Positions 1 to 11,693 of a stretch of 64,000 nucleotides of DNA are shown in pieces; positions within the stretch are counted from its first letter, which is position 1; every line of letters starts with the position of its first letter. The DNA is from Elymus sibiricus (lineage: Eukaryota; Streptophyta; Magnoliopsida; Poales; Poaceae), in assembly GCA_039707655.1 (NCBI GenBank), contig CM077672.1, positions 200,422,537 to 200,486,536 on the forward strand, read 5' to 3'. Both the position numbers and the translations under genes were made by a program. The notes beneath the pieces are model-generated. The model saw nothing but the letters and a program-made list of their open reading frames with translations, ran no database searches and was not told where the DNA came from.

Positions 1-259
1 TCCTGGGCAACGGGTATTTATTCTTGATTGTGACATCGTTGAGAGCGCGATAGTCAACACACATCCGGAGACTGCCATCCTTCTTGCCCACAAATATTGC
101 AGGTGCACCCCAAGGAGACGAACTGGGGCGAATATATCCTTTCTGAAGCATCTCATCCAATTGCTTCTTCAACTCCACTAGTTGGGATGAAGGCATTCGA
201 TAATATTTCTTGTAAATCAGTGTTGTCCCAGGCACGAGCTCAATGGAAAACTCAAGATC
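1..259 (-). pseudogene. reverse transcriptase, N-terminal part (gypsy)
   Basis: After a TGA at 257-259 that interrupts the frame just after PGMPPD, the minus strand reads on in the same frame to position 1. It contains the conserved start of a gypsy [21 protein letters not shown], then [20 protein letters not shown] and VDYRALN. The TGA sits where an arginine CGA is likely, a CpG transition. The catalytic YxDD box is beyond the left edge. This is the continuation of the protease ORF at 260-680. Confidence 0.85.
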
Positions 260-680
260 TCAATCGGGTGGCATGCCTGGCAATTCATCTGGAAACACAT
301 CTGGGAATTCACAGACTACTGGGACTAAATTCATATCTGTAGCAATTGCTGCATAAACCATCCCCTTCTTTGGCATGGCTCTACAGGCAAAGAACCGAGC
401 AGACTGGCCCAAGGGATTTATTAGCGTAACTTCTCTTGTTGCGCAGTTGATGCAGACCTGGTGTCTTGTCAACCAATCCATCCCCAAAATAATATCCAAT
501 GTTGAAGATTCAATGGATACCAGGGATGCGGGGAAGATGACTCCATTGATTGCTATTTCCAATCCTTGGCATACAATATTTGTCCTGAGCCTAGATCCAG
601 GGGATTGTACCACCATAACTTTGTCCAAAAGAGTATAGGAAAGTCGATGTTGGGCAACAAAACTCCGCGAAATAAAAAGA
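260..680 (-). pseudogene. retroviral-type aspartic protease and linker to RT
   Basis: This is the gypsy protease domain. The flap/hydrophobic motif DIILGMDWLTRHQ and the linker FPDVFPDELPGMPPD are clear. The active-site region lies in the gag frame, where it reads NSEASHSF instead of the usual DSGASHSF. The catalytic aspartate is therefore Asn and the Gly is Glu; both are G-to-A changes. The protease frame is offset from gag, with the switch near 665-680. Gag and protease were probably one frame, because homology passes from one frame to the other at that point. It is inactive for two independent reasons. Confidence 0.85.
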
Positions 681-1877
681 ATGGGAAGCCTCGGAATTGA
701 ATAAAATTGTTGCAGGTATGTCATTAACAGGAAACATACCAATGACCACATCAGGAACTTCGGAGGCTTCTTTGGCGGAGATATGATGAACTTGCCCTTG
801 AATATACTTCCGGTTGGGGTATTGCCCCACATAATTGACTTGTGGCTTCAGGTTGGTTGGCGACTTTCCATTCTTGGGACACTGCCTAGCGTAATGCCCA
901 GTTTGTCCACATGAGTAACATGCATTGTTACGCTGACAGTCTTCCTTGATTGGTTTGGTGACCACAGTCTTGATCTGACTTTCATTCTTGATATTCCCCT
1001 GCTGCCAGGTTGGCTTGAACTCGAACTGGGGTTGCTGCCAAGTACGAACCATCTGAAAAACTTGCCCTTCCTTCTTGGGTTCAAACTTGCGTTTGCGATC
1101 TTCATATGCAGTCTTATGATCATTAACAAGTTTGTGTTCCCTTTTGGCAATGAGTGCCTTGTTCACCAGAGTTTGGAAGTCAGGGAAATCCAGCATGCTG
1201 AGTGCACATCGGAGGGTAAGGTTGAGTCCTCCAAGGAACCGATCTATCTTCCATTCTTCGGTGGCCACATCATGTGTGGAATAATGGGCCAAGTGATTGA
1301 AATTGTTTAAATACTCACTTACAGTTGAGTTCCCTTGTGTAAGGGTGAGGAATTCTCGCTGTTTGACCTTCAAGATATCGACAGGGATGTGATACTTGTG
1401 GAATTTATCTTTGAATTTATCCCAAGTAATCTCGTCTTCAGAAGGCCACATAATTTTGGTATTGTCCCACCATATAGCAGCTGGTCCTTCCAGATAATGA
1501 GTGGCGAAGGGTACCTTATCAGCATCTTCAGTGCGAGCAATTTCTAGCTTCTTCTCAATGGTCCTCAACCAGTCATCGGCTTCCATTGGGTCCACAGCTT
1601 GACTAAAACATGGCAGCTTGGTCCTCTGAAAGTCTGACAGCTTGGAGTGATTACCAGTGTGATTATTCTGCCCGACCATAGTCTGCATGCTTCTCAGGAA
1701 CTCCATCAGATCTTGGTTTCTCTTCTCCTCAAACATTCGCATAATCTGCTCTGTTGTGGGTGCTTGTGGTGGAGGAGGGGGTGGCTGATATGGTTCTGGA
1801 GAATGTCCTGCTTGCCTGGCAGATAGACGAACTGTAGTATTGTCGCCACCATGACAGTTACTGCCACACCTTGCCAT
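591..1877 (-). pseudogene. gag polyprotein (capsid and zinc knuckle)
   Basis: I start it at ATG 1877 (MARCGSN), because the region before it in this frame is low-complexity leader. It has a proline-rich N-terminus (about residues 25-40), then a retrotransposon gag core with DDWLRTIEKKLE, WWDNTK and FKDKFHKYHIP (about residues 85-180). Near residues 319-332 is a CCHC zinc knuckle, CYSCGQTGHYARQC, with the spacing C-X2-C-X4-H-X4-C. Towards its end the same frame enters the protease active-site segment (ILFNSEASHSF) before homology shifts frame near 670. It is the RNA-packaging structural protein of the element; this copy is broken. Confidence 0.9.
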
Positions 1878-2097
1878 CCTATATATGTTTCCCAATACGA
1901 AGCATCGAGATGAGCAACATCCATAAGGGAAAAAAATAGGAAGGTGAAGCAACAAACCCGGAAAAGATATGCGTGGAAAATCCAAGGCAAATAGCGAAAC
2001 AACATAATTATACAATACATTATCCAACATACATAACAAGATGACAGCATGGGTAGTACCACTACATACATACAACCAAACACCACATCATCCCCGT

Positions 2098-2931
2098 CTA
2101 CTCATGATGGCAGCAATTGCACTGGCACTCTGACGGTCCTGCTAGTGTCTCCTCGGTGTCGGACTCTGAATCGGAACTGATAACGGACACCTCCGGAGCA
2201 AAGGAAACACGACGACGCTGGCGGGACGACTCTCCCTCAGGGTTTGGAGCAGGGTGGCTCCGCAGCATCGGAGCGGCTGGGGTAGCGAGAAGCATAGCCC
2301 ACTGGGCTGGGGACTCATGGGGAGTCACTGCCGAAGTACCCGAGTTACTCTGAGAAGGTGTGGGAGTCACTGGTGCAGGTGGAGGTAAGGTGACTGGAGG
2401 AACAAGTGGTGTGTGGATAAGTGAAGGTGGATCGAATGCAGATCGAGTGGCAGCTAACTCGTCTCGAGTGCGGTTCAGCTCCTGGGCTAGACTGACGATC
2501 AGAAAGTATCCAGCCGTTATGTAATGTGACAGGTGGCTGGCTGACCGGTCGCCCTCCGGATCAATATAAGGGAAACGGATCTGTCCTGACTCAAACAGGG
2601 ATGGATAGAAGTGGAAACCTGGGTGAGTCTGCATCTGAATCTCATTATAGCGCAAGTCAGTGAGAGCCTCGAATGCTGCAAACTGGATCGCCTGGTCAGG
2701 TGTAGAAGTAGTCCCGCCCTTGGTGGAGCGAGTGTAAGTGCCCACCACAGTACTGTTGTGCATGACGACCTCCGCGTGATACTCTTAAATACCATCTGCA
2801 AGCTACTCTCGGTACACCTGGTACACAGGGTCATCGCCGTCGGGGTAGAGTCGACGCCACACGTTGCTAAGCAGATGCGGAAAGGTGGAAGGTGCCGGCT
2901 CAGGCTGATACGGATAAGGGACTGGTGCCAT
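2098..2931 (-). pseudogene. extra ORF between primer site and gag
   Basis: From ATG 2931 the minus strand reads MAPVPYPYQPEPAPST and stays in one frame to 2098. It is interrupted by TAG at 2803-2805 and TAA at 2785-2787, giving 277 codons in total. The C-terminal third is rich in Pro, Ser and Thr, with an RQRRRVSFAPE segment, an acidic Ser/Asp stretch and a final cysteine cluster CQCNCC. No enzymatic domain is recognised. Similar sense-strand ORFs before gag are common in Triticeae gypsy elements and lack a proven role. It is separated from gag by about 220 bp. Confidence 0.6.
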
Positions 2932-3084
2932 CTACACTCATAATATTAGCTGATCAGCATTAACAGTAAACTATATGCATGCAATGCAACACCCAAGTGC
3001 AGAGTCAAATCTCAAATCGCGACAAAGGCTAAAACTACCATTTTTCTAACGCGTCGGCTGTCTAGGGCGTCCTATAGTTAGCGC

Positions 3085-3097
3085 GGCTCTGATACCA
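3085..3097 (-). other. primer binding site (initiator Met tRNA)
   Basis: The minus strand reads TGGTATCAGAGCC directly inside the LTR end. It matches the 3' end of plant initiator Met tRNA and fixes the LTR boundary at 3103 with a 5-bp gap. Confidence 0.9.
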
Positions 3098-4959
3098 AAC
3101 GTTGTGGCACCCCGGCTCAAAGCAACCGGTTTACCTTGCATTGCCAGCCTAGAGATCAAGTCTTCTGGCAATACACAACAACTTGGTATAGAAAACAACC
3201 GCTTTATTGATCTCTAGCGGATACATAGGTTCCAATTATTACGTGATAAGCGAGGCCAAGCGGCTGCACCTATGTACATTATTTAGTAGACATCTCAGGG
3301 GCCTCGATGATAAAGGGACTACTACGCAGCAGCCGAACGACAAGGTAGCGGAACTCCACTCCACAGGGACACTGCTAGGACACGGCCTAGAGCATGACAT
3401 TCTGCTCGACATCCACACCATGCACGGCTTCTCCTGCATCTGGCATGATAAGCCAGGTGAGTACTTTGAATGTACTCGCAAGCTCACATCAAACAAAACA
3501 AGTACGACAAACAACAACAGGGCATTTAACAAGTTTAATGCATGAGCATGATTCTACCCAACATGAGGTGTGCGTGAAAAGTTGCCATGGTCCCTGGGAC
3601 CAACTTACCATTTCGGGTTACCACGTAACCACCGTTCATAACTTACCAACGTGATCCTTAGTTGATCACAGCAATACCTTTCATAGTGATCTTCACGCGA
3701 TCACCAATTTTGCATGTGCCATCTTGTGAATCTTAGTGTGCAAGTTAATTATATCTGTTAACCCACGGTGTGACCTAGTACGAACTGTGTCCATATCCGA
3801 GGATGCGGCTATCGATAGATTATACACTCTGCAGAGGTTAGTACACTGTACCCACACTACGGAACTCATGGCCTCGTGCTCCCATTCGGGTGGACCAACG
3901 ATATTCCGACAAAGCCATTCTATTGCATGACACTCTCCCGGCCACTCCGACAAACTCCCCTTTGGGCTATGTCATGGGTGGCCCCGATGTCAACTCATGA
4001 GATCCGCCACCTCTGTGGTCGCCACCGTCGTGGCCAAACAAAACATCGTCCCAAATAGGGACCTCGGTACCGTAAAACTCGGGCACACAAGGTTATGACT
4101 GCCTACCGGGCCGGGGTAGCGCCAGTGCACAACCTTCCCTAGTAGGAGGCACCGGCGACAGGCATGACAATAGACCGCATTAGGGCCTCCCCATCTAGGC
4201 AAGTGTGGTTGCATTGGTGACCTCGATTCGGTGGCACCATGACTCGATCAACATCATGTTCAAGTTGAATTATCATCAATGTTAACTTGAAATAAAAAGA
4301 TCCGAGCCATAGTGTGTGAATGGATGCACGGGTCATGATCATGAGTAACGAATGCATCATGCTACCATGAGAGTATATGACATGAACTCTACTGCACACT
4401 AGCAAGAAACATCTTCCCTACTGCATAGCATCAAAATGATATGGAGCAAATACAATGCCATAAGTTTTATATAGCACATTATTTAAATAGTGGAATATAT
4501 GACGAATTTAATTCAAATAAACCATTGCCATTGCAATGCCATCCTTGCATATGAATGTTGTGGCTTGCCTTGGTTCAGAGGAGTATCACAATACTCCTGG
4601 TCTTCTCCAACACAACTAGGAGCTTCTGAAAATATTTTAAATGCAAAAAAAAAATGTCACATAAAGCATTTTATTTCACCAGAAATTATCAACAGCAAGA
4701 AAAATTCTGAAATTTGGCATGCGTAAACTTTGGCTCACTATAAACCAGCAGCAAAAGGAATCAACTCAATTGGACTTATAGAATAGAAATTATGGCTGGT
4801 CAAAGTTGGGGTCAGAATCTGGTCAAAATATTCATTTAAATGAATTTAACCGAATTTCCAGAACAGGCCACGTCGAAGGCGTATTTCCAGAGTACGCCAC
4901 CACTTAGAAAACGATTCGGGAGAGAGAGAGAGGCTGACAGTGGGGTCCCACTGTCAGGG

Positions 4960-4962
<3 letters not shown>

Positions 4963-4997
<35 letters not shown>
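4963..4997. repeat. (AG)n microsatellite
   Basis: A run of about 17 AG units, with a shorter GA run at 4919-4932. It lies inside the LTR, downstream of its TATA box, so the LTR transcript would carry a CU-repeat. Confidence 0.95.
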
Positions 4998-4999
<2 letters not shown>

Positions 5000-5426
5000 A
5001 CAGTGCTCGGTGGCTCGGTCGCCGGTGATTCTCCGGCGAGGAGACCACGGCGGTCGCCAGCGAGGGGCGAGATGGACACGGCATAGCACGGCGAACATGC
5101 ATGTACCCGAGGCAACGGTTGGGGTGGACGGACGGCGTCGGGAGGTTCTTCTCCAGAGACGGCGGCGGCGGAGCTCGTTGGATTCAGCGGTTCCAGCGAC
5201 GATCCGGCGAACCAGTGGCACCGTCGAGCTCAGGAGATCACCACGACCTCGAGGGGAGCAGAGAGTGAAGCTGGGGGTGGCTGAGAGAGTGCACGATCCA
5301 GGGGGATCCACGGTGGATTCCGGCGATGATCGGCGGAAGGAGGCCCTCCCAGCCTTGCCGCGCTTGTTGAGGAGTGGTTTGTGGCCTGAGGAGGCGAGAG
5401 GGATGGCTAGAATGACTCGGGGACTG

Positions 5427-5438
5427 CTCTATTTATAG
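5427..5438 (-). promoter_or_regulatory. TATA box of the left LTR
   Basis: The minus strand reads CTATAAATAGAG, a canonical plant TATA box, followed by a GC- and pyrimidine-rich leader. Its place within the LTR corresponds to the CTATAAAA boxes of the related LTRs at 25501, 32208 and 54524. Confidence 0.75.
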
Positions 5439-6504
5439 ATGAGGTCGACCGTGCTCGGGACACCGCCAGCGACGAGCTGCAGAAGAAGATAGAGGGAGAT
5501 GAGCTCGGGCGCGACGTGGAGGAGTAGTAGTGGTGCCCAGCTACGCGGTGCACACGTGCAAGCACATTGCGGCGCACTACGCGGAGTAAATGGAGCACGC
5601 GTGCCCACTGTTCCGCCTGGTATCATTAGGCTGCTTCCGGCGAGCGGCTTGCCAGCATCGGGGAGGAGCAGGGCGAGGCTAGGTGGCGCGCTGGAGATCG
5701 CTGTGAGGCTGGGACATGCTACGGTGGCGAGCGGAGGGCGAATGGGCGGCGACAGAGGGACCCGGTGTACAGAGCGCGGAGAGCGCATGCCAACCCCGTG
5801 CACCCCATGCGGTCACCGCGTGCACTGGCACACACGGTGCTTTCGGCGCTGCCAAACCGTGTCAATTGACGAGTCCCTTCAACGCGGTGCCTAGAGATGC
5901 GCTTGGTTTGCCATCTGGCGCACTGGACATGACTTGGGCTTCATGCAAAGTTTCTGGACAGAAACTTGTGACAAATGCTGGGGACAAATGGCTAGGAACT
6001 AAGAGCTGAAATTTTTGGGTTAAGCATCTCTTAGGAGGGTAGTCTTGTGGTAAAAATTTCAGCTCCAACGGATCAAGGAAAAATATACTTGCTTCACAAA
6101 GTGCCCATTCTGACCAGAAGCAAAAATATTTTCCTTAGCTGAAACTTTCCAAATGACCATGGGATATTTTTGCATAGGGAGGTGAGGCATGATCCAAAGA
6201 ATATTTGGGAATTTTCTTGGAATTTTTGGAGCAATAAAAATGAGGGTTGCTTCATAGCTTATTGAGAAAATAGGTATTTTCAGGAAGAAAAAGAATATAA
6301 TGCCATTAAAGAAATTTATCCAATGGCAATATGGTGTGAGGGATGAGGTCTAGCGAGGGTTTATGGATGATAGAACCCACTTGGAAGAAAATCAAAAATA
6401 ATTCCAAGTGGCAAGTCGAAAAGAATTGACTGAAAAACCCAAATGCAAGTTAAAATATTCAATAAATCCCAATAAAAGAAAAAGGCAAAATCCTGCATGT
6501 TACA

Positions 6505-6632
6505 GCTCTAAGTTAATAGGTTAGTCCCAAAAAATGATATAGAATTGTTGTAAATGTATATAAAAACATCCAAGATTGATAATATAATAGCATGGAACAA
6601 TAAAAAATTATAGATACGTTGGAGACGTATCA
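6505..6632 (-). repeat. 3' LTR fragment with adjoining polypurine tract
   Basis: This is the first ~128 bp of the LTR, nearly identical to 11570-11692. Just inside it (6633-6647) the minus strand has a purine-rich tract, AAGCTTGGGGATGCT, the expected plus-strand primer. The rest of the LTR lies beyond the left gypsy insertion, outside the window. Confidence 0.8.
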
Positions 6633-6647
6633 AGCATCCCCAAGCTT

Positions 6648-9254
6648 AATTCCTGCCCGTCTCGAATGCTACCTATCATATTCATCATATACTCTTTTCT
6701 TTTATAGCATGGACATTTGGACTTGAATGATTCAAAGCAATAGTCTATAGTTTGACATGAAGATATAAATACTCAAGGATACTAACAAGCAATCATGTCT
6801 TTCAAAATATCAAAGCTAAAGAAAGTTATCCCTAGCCCATTATGCTCAATCATTGATCCATTCATGAAACACACTCAATATTAGCTACATCCAATGCACA
6901 AGTATGACATAGTGCTCTCTAGTTGGTGGTTTATAAGGGAAGATGGAGACTCAAAATAAAAATAAAAATTGCATAAAAGTAAATAGATAGGCCCTTCACA
7001 GAGGGAAGCAGAGATTTGCAAATGTGCCAGAGCTCAAAGCTTAAATTAGAGAGATAAAATTATTTTGAGAGGCATGCTTTTCCTGTCAACGAAAACGACC
7101 GAGAATTCCCAATATCTTCCATGCGAGACACATCATAGGCGGTTCCCAAACAGAAAATAAAGTTTATTTCCTTTCCACCATTCTTTCACAATCCATGGCT
7201 AGCCGTATCCACGGGTGCCCTCCATACCAACACTTTCCAAGGAATTTTGTTGTTATTAATTTTTGATTCATTGTGGGGCTGGGCATCCCTATTACCAGCC
7301 ACTCTCTCGTGCAATGACACATGAATAAACACTCATCGTGAGAATAACACACCTAGCATGGAAAATATTGGCCACCCCCTGCCACTTCATGAGCGGTACA
7401 GGCACACAAAACGGAAAATTATTTTGAAACAATAGAGTTGGCACATGCAAATTTACTTGGAACGGCACGGAAATACCGCATATAGGTAGATATGGTGGAC
7501 TCATTTGGCACAACTTGGGTTTAAGGAGTTTGGATGCACAAGCAGTATTCCCGCTTAGTACAAATAAAGGCTAGCAAATAGATTGAGAAGCAACCAACCA
7601 AAAAGCGAAAACGGTCATAAACATGCATTGAACATAACTAACACCGAATAATGCACCATAAGTAGGATATAATTTCATTGCATAACTATTGACTTAATGT
7701 GCATGCATAGGGAATCACAAACCTTAACACTAATATTCTTACTAAACCACAATTACTCATTAACATGACTCACATATCATCATCTCCATATCGCAAAACT
7801 ATTGCAAGGAATCAAATTTATCATATCCAATTATCTTTCATGAAAGTTTTTATTATATCCCTCTTGAATATTCATCACTTTGGGGCCAAATTCATATCTT
7901 GTGCAAATTACCATTACTATTATCAACTCTCAAAAAGATATAAGTGAAGCACGAGAGTTTAAATATTTCTTCAAAATGTAGCCACCGCCGTGCTCAAAAA
8001 TATTTAAGTGAAGCACTAGAGCAACAACCTAGCTCAAAAAAATTAAGTGAAGCACATAGAATATTCTAACAAATCATGATAAACATGCGGCTCTCTCAAA
8101 TTGGTGTGTCCAGCAAAGATGAGTGTGACAAACTAAAAAGCAAACAAAGTAAAGACTCATATAATACACGATGCTCAAAGTAAAACACATATCATGTGAT
8201 GAATAAAAATATAGCTCCAAGTAAAATTACCGATGGTTGGTAGAAGAAAGAGGGGATGCCTTCCGGGGCATCCTCAAGCTTAGACGCTTGAGTCTTCCTT
8301 GAATATTACCTTGGGGTGCCTTGGGCATCCCCAAGCTTAGGCTCTTGCCACTCCTTATTCCTTCATCCATTGTGATCTCACCCAAAACTTGAAAACTTCA
8401 ATCACACAAAACTCAACAAAACCTTCGTGAGATCCGTTAGTATAACAAAATAAATCACTACTTTAAGTACTGTTGCAAGCCCATTCATATTTTATTTCTG
8501 CATTATACCTACTGTATTCTAACTTCTCCATGGCTTATACCCCCCGATACAATCCATAGTTTCATCAAAACAAGCAAGCAATGCATCAAAAACAGAATCT
8601 GTCAAAAACAGAATCTGTCAAAAACAGAACAGTCTGTAGAGATATATTTAAAAGCCATACTTCTGTAACTCCAAAAATTCTGAAAATTAGGACAACGTGG
8701 GAAATTCATATACCAATACTGTGTAAAAATTTCAGATTTTTCTGACGCTCCAGTACAGAACCAAAATTCCAGCACTGGACGCAAAACTTTCTGTTCTCCA
8801 AACAGCATCAATTATACTATCTTCCAAATCATCCCAAAGGCATTACTTGGCACAAACACTAATTAAAACACAAAAACACAGTCATAACAGTAGAATAATT
8901 GTGAATACACAAAAGAACTTATTTTATTCATTGGGTTGTCTCCCAACAAGCACTTTCTTTATAGCCATTAATATAGGCTTGAGATTTCAATGATGCTCTC
9001 ATGAGAGATAATAATAGAAACACAAAGAGAGCATCATGGAGTATATGAAAAACACACTTAAGTCTAACATACTTCCTATGCATAGCCATTTTATAGGAGA
9101 ACAAATTATCAAGACAAGCAATCTCTAACATATGCAAGGAAGAAGAATGGAGCATTAACAATTTGAACTTCAAGAGAGGTAATTGAGTAACATGAAAATT
9201 TCTATAACCATATTTTCCTCTCTCATAGTAATTACATGTAGGATCATAATCAAA
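6648..9254. other. non-coding interior of the Athila-like element
   Basis: AT-rich, with no ORF that looks coding. The polypurine-like motif CATCCCCAAGCTT of the real tract recurs at 8269-8280 (one mismatch), 8326-8338 and 9590-9603. A 16-bp unit, TCAAAAACAGAATCTG, is repeated almost three times at about 8585-8630. Nothing else is recognised. Confidence 0.6.
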
Positions 9255-9854
9255 TTAAACAATATAGATATCATATAAAATTTTATCTTCATGATCCACA
9301 TGGACAAAAGTTTTATAATCTTCCAAGAGAGTGGGATTAATATTAACTGAAGTCGTGACCTCTACAAACCCACTTTTATCAAAAATTTCATAAGATTGAT
9401 AATTCTCCAAAGTAGTGGGATCATTATTTCCTAAAGTTAACGCTCTTCCAAACCCACTTTTAATAGTATTGCAAACATTATTATCAATAACATATTCATC
9501 ATGAGGCTTAAATAAATTTTCAAGATCATAAGTATCATTATCACCCCAATCATGATCATTGCAATAAGTAGTGGACATAACAAAATCATCATCCCCAAGC
9601 TTGGGGTTTTGCATATCACTAACACAATTGACATTAATAGAATTTACAATAATATCATTGCAATCATTCTTTTAAATCAAGGAGCTATCTTGAATCACTT
9701 TATAAATTTCTTCTTCTAACACTTCATCACAATTTTCAGATTCATGATTTTCACGCAAAACTTCATAGAGAAAATCAAGAGCACTCAAATCACTAGCAAT
9801 TAGTTCATTATAATTGGATCTTTTGAAAAGATTAGCAAGTGGATGAGCATCCAT
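9255..9854 (-). pseudogene. anonymous acidic ORF in the gag position
   Basis: One frame of 199 codons starts at ATG 9854 (MDAHPLANLFKRSNYNELIA) and ends at 9255, with a single in-frame TAA at 9672-9674. The product is strongly acidic, with repeated short motifs such as NDPTTLENYQSYE and NINPTLLEDYKTF that look like a weak internal repeat. It has no cysteines arranged as a zinc knuckle and no enzymatic motif. It is the first ORF after the primer site, where gag would be. Similar ORFs occur in Triticeae repeats, but I know of no function. Confidence 0.5.
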
Positions 9855-10055
9855 AGTGATCTTAAATTTTTGCTTTCACTTTCTGTTCTTGAGTGTTGAC
9901 ATGGCAATAAAAGCAAGCAAGCAAATAAAAAATTTTTTGTGTTTTTGTAAAAAACTTTTTAGAAGTGGGGGAGATGAAAACGAGAGGCAAAGGAAAATAA
10001 AGTAAATGCAAGGAGATGAAAGTTTATGCGTAGGTACTTGATAGATGTTGATGAT

Positions 10056-10075
10056 GTCTCCCTAGCAACGGCGCC
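10056..10075 (-). other. primer binding site of the Athila-like element
   Basis: The minus strand reads TGGCGCCGTTGCTAGGGAGA. The TGGCGCCGTTGC core is the usual primer site of grass Athila-type elements and is generally assigned to an Asp tRNA. Confidence 0.85.
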
Positions 10076-10087
10076 AGAAATTCTTCC

Positions 10088-11692
10088 TACTACTTGTGAG
10101 CTGCGTTGGGTAGCTGCGTTGGGTTTTCCCCGAAGAGGAAGGGATGATGCAGTACAGTAGAGATAGGTATTTCTCTCAATTATGAATCCAAGTTTATCAA
10201 TCCAGTAGGAGAATCACGCAACACCTCATTAACAGTACCTGCACACAAAATAACAAATCCTTGCACCCAATGCAAACAAGGGGTTGTCAATCCCTTGGCA
10301 GTTAATTGCAAGATTAAATTGTATGGTGATAGATAGATAGATTGAACTAAAATATAAAATAAAATAAATAAATTAAAAGTGTAGCAAGGTATTTTTAGTA
10401 TTTTTAATATATGATAGAAGTAAACCCGGGGGCCATAGTTTTCACTAGAGGCTTCTCTCATGAAAATAACATACGATGGGTGAACAAATTACTGTTGGGC
10501 AATTGATAGAAAAGCAAATAATCATGATGATATCCAAGGAAATGATCATGTATATAGGCATCACGTCCGAGACAAGTAGACCGACTCCTGCCTGCATCTA
10601 CTACTATTACTCCACACATCGACCGCTATCTAGCATGCATCTAGTGTATTAAGTCCATAAAGAACGGAGTAACGCCTTAAGCAAGATGACATGATGTAGA
10701 CAAAGTAAACTCACGCATGAATAAACCCCATATTTTTACCCTTAATAGCAATGATACATACGTGTCATGTCCCTTTTTGTCACTGGGATTGAGCACCGCA
10801 AGATCGAACCCATTACAAAGCACCTCGCCCATTGCAAGATAAATCAATCTTCTTGGCCAAACCAAATCAATAGATTGGAGAGAAATATGAAGCTATAATA
10901 ATCATGCATAAACGAGTTCAGAGAAGACTCAAATAATATTCATGGATAATCTGATCATAAACTCACAATTCATCGGATCCCAACAAACACACCGCAAAAA
11001 GTGATTACATCGGATAGAACACCAAGAACATCGAGGAGAACGGAGAGAACTCCAAGAACATCGAGGAGAACATTGTATTGAAGATCAAAAAGAGAGAAGA
11101 AACCATCTAGCTACTAACTATGGACCCGAAGGTCTGTGGTAAACTACTCATGCATCATCGGAAGGGCAGCAAGGTTGATGTAGAGCTGCTCCGTGATCGA
11201 TTCCCCCTCCGGCGGAGTACTGGAAAAGGCCTCCAGATGGGATCTCTCAAGAACAGAAACTTGTGGCGGCGGAAAAAGTATTTCATGGACTCCTTTATTG
11301 GTTTCCCAATTTTAAAGAATTTATAGTGGTGGAATTAGGTCAAACGGAGCTATGTGGGCCCCACGAGCCACCAGGGCGCGCCCCCCCTGGGGCACGCCGT
11401 GGTGCCTTGTGGGCCACTTCTTCATCTTCTCGTCTCCTCCCAAAGCTTCTAGTGTTTGTTATGTCCAGAAAAAAATCTCCAAAAAGTTTCATGCCATTTG
11501 GACTTCGTTTGGTACTAACATTCTAGAAAACCAAAAACAGGCAAAAAACAGGAACTGGCACTGGGCACTAATTTAATAGGTTAGTCCCAAAAAATGATAT
11601 ATAATTGCTGTAAATGTATATAAAAACATCCAAGATTGATAATATAATAGCATGGAACAATAAAAAATTATAGATACATTAGAGACGTATCA
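10088..11692 (-). repeat. 5' LTR of the Athila-like element (1.6 kb)
   Basis: It starts TGATACGTCTC on the minus strand at 11692. It ends near 10088, where the expected final CA reads TA, so that terminus has mutated. The length of about 1605 bp fits the Sabrina-type LTR. A 12-bp unit, AGCTGCGTTGGG, is duplicated at 10099-10124. The TSD next to 11692 cannot be checked because the other end is missing. Confidence 0.8.
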
Positions 11693-11693
11693 G

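Larger units (their letters stand above)
1..6504 (-). mobile_element. Ty3/gypsy chromovirus-like LTR retrotransposon, left part outside window
   Basis: Read on the minus strand, the order is 5' LTR (6504-3103), primer binding site complementary to initiator Met tRNA, an extra ORF, gag with a zinc knuckle, aspartic protease, and the start of reverse transcriptase at the window edge. The order gag-PR-RT and the protease-to-RT linker with FPDVFPDELPG fit the Tekay/Del type of chromovirus (family knowledge; integrase and chromodomain are not in the window). The coding part carries frameshifts and stops, so the copy is dead. It is inserted in the 3' LTR of the element that resumes at 6505; the 5 bp gctct at 6505-6509 would be the target duplication, but the other end is outside. 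Confidence 0.85.
3103..6504 (-). repeat. 5' LTR of the left gypsy element
   Basis: The inner end reads TGTGGCACC at 3103, next to the primer site. The outer end is placed at 6504, where a TGTAACATG start appears on the minus strand and sequence of the neighbouring LTR resumes. It shares with the LTRs at 23822, 30537 and 53091 a stretch holding a CTCTGCAGAG palindrome (3827-3836) beside a second palindrome, CTATCGATAG (3809-3818). ORFs inside it (for example 5010-5438) are on GC-rich leader sequence and are not genes. The outer boundary is inferred. Confidence 0.7.
6505..11692 (-). mobile_element. Athila-lineage, Sabrina/WHAM-like non-autonomous LTR element
   Basis: Both LTR copies start TGATACGTCTC on the minus strand (at 11692 and at 6632) and share about 120 bp of start sequence. 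A TGGCGCCGTTGC primer site lies at 10056-10075 and a polypurine tract at 6633-6647. The interior (6648-10055) is only 3.4 kb. It holds no gag zinc knuckle, protease, RT or integrase, just one anonymous acidic ORF, so it must have moved with enzymes from another element. The LTR family is recognised from memory as Sabrina/WHAM-like. The 3' LTR is interrupted by the left gypsy element at 6505. Confidence 0.8.

Noticed and set aside
3085..3097. tRNA gene fragment
   Set aside because: It is only the 12-13 nt primer site complementary to initiator Met tRNA; no cloverleaf. The same holds at 27613 and 61165.
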